Positions 62,501 through 64,000 of a stretch of DNA of 64,000 bases are shown here, piece by piece. This stretch comes from Yponomeuta sedellus. Its lineage: Eukaryota; Arthropoda; Insecta; Lepidoptera; Yponomeutidae. The notes under the pieces are model-generated. The model did no database searches and was not told where the DNA came from. It saw only the letters and a list, made by a program, of their open reading frames with translations. The stretch is from positions 8,886,357-8,950,356 of the forward strand of contig OW203747.1 of NCBI GenBank assembly GCA_934045075.1. Direction: 5' to 3'. Position numbers and translations under genes: made by a program. Position 1 is the stretch's first letter, and every line of letters starts with the position of its first letter.

Positions 62501-64000
62501 TTTCCCTTAGGGAAGTTAGGGAAAACATAAGTGCTGCGGCCAGACACACGAACAGCACTCGTTCACGAGTAAAACGAAGAGGTCAGCCATCATCAGTCTC
62601 AATCATTTCGAAGGGAGATAGATGCCCCCTCTTTAAATCTAATGCATCAGTGGCCACCTAAACGTATGATTTACTGGAACTTAGTACTTATTGTGAGAAT
62701 CCAACTTCGAAAATGAACCTGAAAATTATTTTTGCGCAGTCCTTAGTGAAATCGGCACAGCAACTCTACACAAGGCTGCATATACCTGAGCTGTCCTACC
62801 CAGACGTTGCTGAAGCCTGCTTGGAAGTGGGCCCGTTTCCAAAGTTAAGAAAATACAGCAAATGGTTCAGGTATGTCATTAATTTACACGAAATTGGTGC
62901 TACTAATCTACTACTAATCGTTCTTAATGTATACAAATCTGGATGGTTTAAAAGAAGCGGTGATGTAATTAGTAATAAAAAATGGCGCCTACTTATTCAG
63001 AATGTTTAATAATTGTCTTGAGAAATGTTGTTTTAAAAGTTGCGTTGACAATTATTACTGTATTTCCGTCTATCAGAACAATTACTCGCGAATCCGCATA
63101 CTCATGCGACACTGAATGCTCTGCTCTGCTCTTAGAAATAATGTTCTGAAAAAGAGGATTATTGTGGCAATAACATTTTTAAATATGTAATTATTCTAAA
63201 TTTAACCCTATGTATCCAGTCTTGGGCAAACCCTCTGTAGCCCTTCATAATTGTATGAATATATTCTCAAGCATATTATATTATTTCCCTATAATCAATC
63301 TCTATCATCATCGCATAAATCAAGTTTTGTGTGGTATCCAATTTATCATTTAAGTAGTCCGTTTCATGTTTAAGCACACGAATTGTGTGAACTGGTCCGA
63401 TTTACTCTTCTCCGAACTATCAAAAACACACTTCACACTTCGTCGTCAGGCTATACTAGTCCACTGCTGGACATAGCCCTCCACTAAAGAGCGCCACGGT
63501 GTGCTATCATAGGGGGTAATACCCATAATCCCCACGCTGGGCATGCGGGTTGGAGATCGCAGTTCGGTAGAATTGTACTGCACGGGGCGCTGCTGCCCAA
63601 TCCCGGTTTGTGGTCCTTAGTCGCCTTTTACGACACCCGCGGGAAGAATTGGGTTGGTGGTATTCTCTTGGCCGACACCACACAGCCACACACACTTCAC
63701 ACTCCGTATCGTTAAATAAAATGGAGAGGTCTATTGAGTGGAAGTTACGTAGCAAGGGCTGAACTACCAAAATCTCTAATTTCCAGATACTCAGTCGACA
63801 CAATGATCTGCATCGATCTCTTTGGCGCCTGTTGCGTTTACCAGATAATCATTGCGAAGACCATCAAGCAGCTAATCGAGAACACTGAAGCAGTCACCGA
63901 TGAGGGGTACCCGAGTCTAAGGATCTACATCCTTTGTCTCCTTGTGCCAATTTTGCTGTTATGCATGATAACGACGTTGAAGTATTTAGCACCATTCACG
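42737..64000 (+). CDS. SLC36/PAT-type amino acid transporter, gene 2 (partial, 5 exons seen)
   Basis: Second proton-coupled amino acid transporter of the SLC36 type, tandem to gene 1. The CDS joins 42737-42760, 49233-49414, 53267-53411, 62740-62870 and 63787 to the right edge, 232 residues so far. All seen junctions are GT-AG. The phases (0, AA|C, 0, AG|A) match those of gene 1 at equivalent places. A Pro-rich N-terminal tail precedes TM1 (VKGCLGAGILSIHEAYMKCG), TM2, a loop with SYPDVAEACLE, TM3 (CCVYQIIIAKTIKQL) and TM4 (YILCLLVPILLLCMI). The visible part ends in LKYLAPFT, the family's motif between TM4 and TM5. The remaining seven or so helices lie outside the window. The family's TM1 proline is His90. 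Confidence 0.85.
42785..42935 (+). mobile_element. 3' part of tRNA-derived SINE
   Basis: ACTTTTCTAGTTTGTCTCGG to GTCCATGAATATTTATAATT, right after gene 2 exon 1. Same family as 41837-42060. Confidence 0.65.
42936..43105 (+). repeat. TAGCTGACCCAGCGAACTTC repeat
   Basis: Single unit of the repeat seen tandemly at 19326-19685. Confidence 0.6.
43106..44760. other. Intron 1 of gene 2: AT-rich, LINE end and scraps
   Basis: At 43680-43810 a reversed-type LINE 3' end reads TAGTAGGCCAGGTTACACTT, GACCCCAGTCACGCCTGATG and CTGTTAAATGCCGGTTAACT, the partner of 49990-50215. At 44040-44120 a block with GAGTGGAGTTTTTTCTTTCC and CCGAAGGCAGCGG resembles 62110-62185 reversed. (TCTA)n lies at 44558-44588. Confidence 0.45.
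44765..45650. other. SINE scrap and unrecognised intron sequence
   Basis: 44765-44905 is a minus-strand scrap (TCCACTGCAGGGCACATACC...CACGCGTGCCCACCGCGGAT). The rest to 45650 shows nothing I can name. Confidence 0.35.
45655..45775 (+). mobile_element. 5S-SINE 3' piece
   Basis: CGCCACCAACCCGGTCTTGG to GTGAGGACATACAAGAGTTG. A tRNA-SINE piece with a reversed B box (GGGAATCGAACCTGG) follows at 45845-45975. Confidence 0.6.
46066..46385 (-). mobile_element. 5S-derived SINE, near full length
   Basis: From GGACCCTTATATGTCCCCAC to CCTGTTATTGATTAATTAAG; the head is missing. A separate head piece lies at 47063-47130. Confidence 0.7.
46549..46718. mobile_element. Short palindromic tRNA-like element with TSD
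   Basis: AACCTATTTAGAGGCTAAAA faces its complement around a truncated core (tatatagccatggatagcc). Flanked by CCTACAACACTT at 46537-46548 and 46719-46730. Confidence 0.88.
47395..47585 (-). mobile_element. tRNA-derived SINE (GTGGTGGTAGCGGAGCGG family)
   Basis: On the minus strand the head reads GTGGTAGCGGAGCGGTGTAG with B box GGGTTCGAACCCCGC, followed by ACCAATGACTTTGTTTTCTA. This is the most intact head of the family. Confidence 0.65.
47710..47910 (-). mobile_element. tRNA-like repeat, partial
   Basis: AAATCTATTTATAGGCTAAA through the tRNA-like core to TGTATTACGTACAGGGTTAGT, with the 5' region deleted. Confidence 0.65.
48215..49065. mobile_element. Long-TIR element (arms about 300 bp or more)
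   Basis: Left arm words CCTAAAAATAGGACATCACG, AGGAAGTCCG, AATCTACGTAGTTTTAGAAG and GGTAACTGTCACCTCCAGGG recur reversed in the right arm (48830-49060). A tRNA-like palindrome (48367-48572) sits in the left arm. No transposase ORF. Confidence 0.75.
48367..48572. mobile_element. Palindromic tRNA-like repeat inside the long-TIR element
   Basis: Inverted half-units meet at CCTCTGGTTCGCTC. Flanking AAAAAGAAAAT-like and AAAAAGATAAT words suggest a diverged target duplication. Confidence 0.75.
49233..49414 (+). CDS. Gene 2 exon 2 (N-terminal tail)
   Basis: Acceptor ttcctcacag, donor gtgagt. It encodes residues 9-68, rich in Pro and charged residues (AKPPAQPPPNGTTPGVK; EKEGPYDFVAHRKVPKP), plus AA of Asn69. 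It is more GC-rich than its surroundings. Confidence 0.82.
49560..49690 (+). mobile_element. 5S-SINE, internal piece
   Basis: GTAATGGCAGTCGTTAAGCC to CTTGGCCCAGGTGG. Confidence 0.6.
49780..50215 (+). pseudogene. LINE ORF2 C-terminus and 3' UTR
   Basis: Readings such as LWNTLPSSVFPETYNLGVFK followed by SRVSRHLTG and a stop match the C-terminal end common to CR1/Jockey-type LINE ORF2. The 3' UTR carries CGCTTACCATCAGGCGAGAC. A tRNA-like repeat is inserted at 50044-50150. Confidence 0.6.
50044..50150 (+). mobile_element. Truncated tRNA-like repeat with TSD
   Basis: 107 bp starting inside the anticodon stem (AGATAGCCAGCGGTCGCGGG). Flanked by ATCGTAGACCCC at 50032-50043 and 50151-50162. It interrupts the LINE 3' UTR. 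Confidence 0.88.
50260..51375. other. Intron stretch with inverted LINE scrap and SINE scrap
   Basis: 50262-50365 contains TAAGACTAGAATCAACCGGT in both directions. (CT)n and (CA)n tracts lie at 50779-50822. A degraded tRNA-SINE lies at 51060-51225 with a reversed B box (GGGTATCGAACCTGG). Confidence 0.4.
51376..51690 (-). pseudogene. LINE ORF C-terminal fragment with stops
   Basis: The minus strand reads VAYLGHVLRCSK, two stops, then GKVEGKRRAGRRRMSWLCNI and KEWTG...AEELFRIALNRDRCRELTANL. This is the usual C-terminal region of a LINE polyprotein (GHVLR ... GRRR.SWL.N..EWTG). Confidence 0.7.
51700..52775. other. Intron stretch, nothing recognised
   Basis: No clear repeat or exon. A GGTCTAACGGTTAATACACT...TGGGTTCAATGC stretch (52360-52410) resembles a worn tRNA-like head but lacks clean stems. 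Confidence 0.3.
52780..52870 (-). mobile_element. LINE 3' end
   Basis: TACAATTGGCGGCCTTATTG, AAAGCAATTTCTTTCAGACA; the reverse of the 3' end at 13320-13450. Confidence 0.5.
52945..53240 (-). mobile_element. Diverged 5S-derived SINE subfamily
   Basis: CATACTCCACCACGAGGGCC, CCGGATTGGTGGAGGCTTGC, then CGTTTAAGATCACTCAGGTA at the head. It resembles 14632-15175 and 15700-15830 more than the main type. It ends about 25 bp before gene 2 exon 3. Confidence 0.6.
53267..53411 (+). CDS. Gene 2 exon 3 (TM1-TM2)
   Basis: Acceptor gttccag, donor gtgagt. It encodes residues 70-117 with GHLVKGCLGAGILSIHEAY and CGLWTSLVLTLVFGIYITSC. It is 145 bases, as in gene 1. A 5S-SINE begins within about 20 bp of the donor. 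Confidence 0.92.
53425..53755 (-). mobile_element. 5S-derived SINE just after gene 2 exon 3
   Basis: GGGCCCGGGTCTCTTACTGC to AGGCCACGAGCGCTTCACG. The 3' end of the element is cut off within about 15 bp of the donor. Confidence 0.75.
53756..54250. other. Intron stretch with LINE 3' end and SINE scrap
   Basis: A LINE-type end (GTGCAATAAAGTGTTC, 53945-53965) and a plus-strand tRNA-SINE scrap (AACAATGGACTCGGAAGCAA, 54020-54080). Confidence 0.4.
54259..54582 (-). mobile_element. tRNA-like repeat with internal 60-bp duplication
   Basis: Full unit flanked by ATGAAAAT (54251-54258, 54583-54590). The segment GCAGCCCCGAGTACCTACTT to GAATGATATCGCT is present twice in tandem. Confidence 0.75.
54908..55041. 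repeat. Foldback with about 38-bp arms and GAAACGT motif
   Basis: TTAGGTAAAACGTAATTACC and its complement enclose GACGTTTCGACGATGCAGTT ... GGGCAACTGCAACGCTTCCG. The inner GCAGTTGCC/GGGCAACTGC pair adds a stem. It resembles ends of Penelope-like elements as I know them; not proven. Confidence 0.6.
55088..55178 (-). pseudogene. LINE C-terminal scrap
   Basis: Worn reverse copy of the segment at 57660-57733 (ACGCCTGTATTCCAAAGGGT; CCACTTACTACGATTGTTAG). Confidence 0.4.
55180..55647. other. Intron stretch, nothing recognised
   Basis: AT-rich. TTTTTAAAG(C/T)CCTTAATTAAC is repeated near 55475 and 55628 within two diverged copies of an approximately 150-bp sequence. Confidence 0.35.
55659..55764 (-). 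mobile_element. Truncated tRNA-like repeat with TSD
   Basis: 106 bp from ACACTATTTTTATTTTTAAT to the middle of the core (CGAACCCGCAACCTCT). Flanked by GACACTAATTA at 55648-55658 and 55765-55775. Confidence 0.88.
55776..56760. other. Intron stretch, mostly unrecognised
   Basis: 56095-56275 is a piece with the CTGAAAATCAGCGCTGTAGG motif. Around 56600-56720, TGCAAAATTTCAGCTTCCTA and GATCCAACGGCTTGGGCTGG resemble a LINE-type 3' end. Confidence 0.35.
56921..57063. mobile_element. Foldback MITE with about 57-bp arms, TAA flanks
   Basis: AGGGGCTTCTAAACGGGCCA and its complement, arms nearly perfect over about 57 bp, TAA on both sides. The short loop makes it a long transcribed hairpin if read with gene 2's intron. 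Confidence 0.85.
57064..57180 (+). repeat. TAGCTGACCCAGC repeat, partial
   Basis: Third location of the repeat at 19326-19685, 3'-truncated. Confidence 0.5.
57205..57733 (+). pseudogene. LINE ORF C-terminus interrupted by an insertion
   Basis: First part (57214-57345): YEHCGLKEDVVTRIEKGMLR, WLGHVERMKEERLTKQIY, IANV. Second part (57515-57733): [49 protein letters not shown] and a stop. This is a typical LINE polyprotein C-terminus. The two parts are separated by (GA)n and an AT-rich insert of about 170 bp. Confidence 0.75.
57925..59005. repeat. 154-bp satellite, about 7 copies, with an inserted repeat
   Basis: GGTGCCGTGGTCCGGGACCA recurs at 58061, 58215, 58369, 58523 and 58677, exactly 154 bp apart, and again at 58916 after an insertion. 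Each unit has TATATAAGCTTAATT, two diverged ACGGATTT...CTCGTTTATTA halves, ACGTTTCGGCACTTTTTCAG and a GTGGTCCGGGACCAC palindrome. Confidence 0.93.
58798..58878 (-). mobile_element. Truncated tRNA-like repeat in the satellite, with TSD
   Basis: 81 bp flanked by CGTTTATTACATTT at 58784-58797 and 58879-58892. It shows the satellite predates this insertion. Confidence 0.88.
59020..59110. repeat. Inverted end of the 154-bp satellite
   Basis: GCCTGAAAAACTGCCGAAAC to CATAAATCCGTGTAAAAACA is the reverse of the satellite unit, so the array ends in a foldback. A more distant relative follows at 59150-59210. Confidence 0.7.
59211..59917. other. Intron stretch, nothing recognised
   Basis: A GGATGG-rich patch at 59415-59470. 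No exon or family that I can name. Confidence 0.3.
59921..60608. mobile_element. Harbinger-like element (TAA target, GGGCCGTTTTCTCCAT TIR)
   Basis: 688 bp with exact 16-bp inverted ends and TAA at 59918-59920 and 60609-60611. These features fit the PIF/Harbinger superfamily. A plus ORF at 60104-60391 (95 codons, MADISCQKTPK...) has no transposase motif that I recognise. A hairpin (CGTAGATAGAG / CTCCCTCTACG) occurs twice, near 60182 and 60425. Confidence 0.75.
60633..60982 (-). mobile_element. 5S-derived SINE, diverged
   Basis: ATATCAACCGTTTATATGTC to CTAGGTCACGAGTTCTTTAA, with several small changes. Confidence 0.65.
61226..61437 (-). mobile_element. tRNA-derived SINE (GTGGCGTAGCG family)
   Basis: Reverse copy with B box GGGATTCGAACCCGGGACC and body CAAACATGTAAACATCCAAG. 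A LINE C-terminal scrap follows at 61468-61592 (minus). Confidence 0.7.
61600..62739. other. Intron stretch before gene 2 exon 4
   Basis: 62110-62185 holds CTGCCTTCGGGCCGTAGTGC and AGTGGAGAAAAAGGCAGCGG, shared in reverse with 44050-44125. TCATTAATTTTAAATG is repeated at 62452 and 62475. Short open frames here match no family that I know. Confidence 0.35.
62740..62870 (+). CDS. Gene 2 exon 4
   Basis: Acceptor ttttgcgcag, donor gtatgt. It encodes SLVKSAQQLYTRLHIPELSY, then PDVAEACLEVGPFP and KLRKYSKWF, plus AG of Arg161. It is nine bases longer than gene 1 exon 4. Confidence 0.92.
62871..63439. other. Intron 4 of gene 2, nothing recognised
   Basis: AT-rich intron without a recognisable repeat. 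Confidence 0.3.
63440..63695 (-). mobile_element. LINE 3' UTR fragment
   Basis: Reverse copy of the 3' end at 32400-32690: TAGTCCACTGCTGGACATAG, CCCACGCTGGGCATGCGGGT, CAATCCCGGTTTGTGG and CACCACACAGCC. It ends about 90 bp before exon 5. Confidence 0.65.
63787..64000 (+). CDS. Gene 2 exon 5, cut by window edge
   Basis: Acceptor tttccag. It encodes Arg161 onward, YSVDTMICIDLFGACC..., through TM3 and TM4 to LKYLAPFT at the edge. The frame is open to the last base. Confidence 0.92.

Noticed and set aside
62446..62661. 71-codon ORF upstream of gene 2 exon 4 as an extra exon
   Set aside because: No acceptor/donor pair that fits the phase between exons 3 and 4, and gene 1 has no counterpart.

Overview
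The window is insect nuclear DNA, most likely from a moth or butterfly. Its genes have many small exons with GT-AG introns. The introns and spacers are packed with tRNA-derived and 5S-derived SINEs, LINE 3' ends, MITEs and very long tetranucleotide arrays. The order is inferred from the general look of these repeats and was not tested by any search. There is no bacterial-style operon, rRNA gene, functional tRNA gene or CRISPR array.

Two plus-strand genes of the SLC36 (PAT) proton-coupled amino acid transporter family lie head to tail. Gene 1 (271-21610) reads as 11 exons and 466 codons plus stop; its first exon is a phase-compatible proposal. Gene 2 starts at 42737 and runs off the right edge inside its fifth exon (232 residues seen). 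They share intron phases and a 145-base exon encoding TM1, so they are tandem paralogs. Both have lost the proline usual in the TM1 motif of this family (Asp86 in gene 1, His90 in gene 2).

All other sequence is intronic or intergenic and mostly repeat-derived. Intron 2 of gene 1 holds a non-autonomous LTR element (4465-9556) with near-identical 371-bp LTRs, a GC-rich 23-bp minisatellite and a nested, deleted LINE. The spacer 21611-42736 holds a 1.7-kb ATTC array, a near-perfect 0.7-kb palindrome, a 1863-bp tandem duplication and a 4.2-kb AAAC/AAAT array. Gene 2's introns hold a long-TIR element, a Harbinger-like element, a 154-bp satellite and LINE fragments.

The most unusual system is a repeat of about 309 bp with an internal tRNA-like promoter. 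Its copies are flanked by 8-16-bp target-site duplications. They occur as monomers with different (circularly permuted) ends, as tandem multimers inserted in one event, as head-to-head palindromes, and as chimeras with LINE 3' ends. One copy landed in the polypyrimidine tract of a gene 1 splice acceptor. This pattern suggests retroposition from a multimeric or circular template with frequent template switching.

A second abundant family (about 365 bp) carries a stretch resembling the internal promoter of 5S rRNA. All calls come from reading the sequence by eye; no alignment or database search was run.
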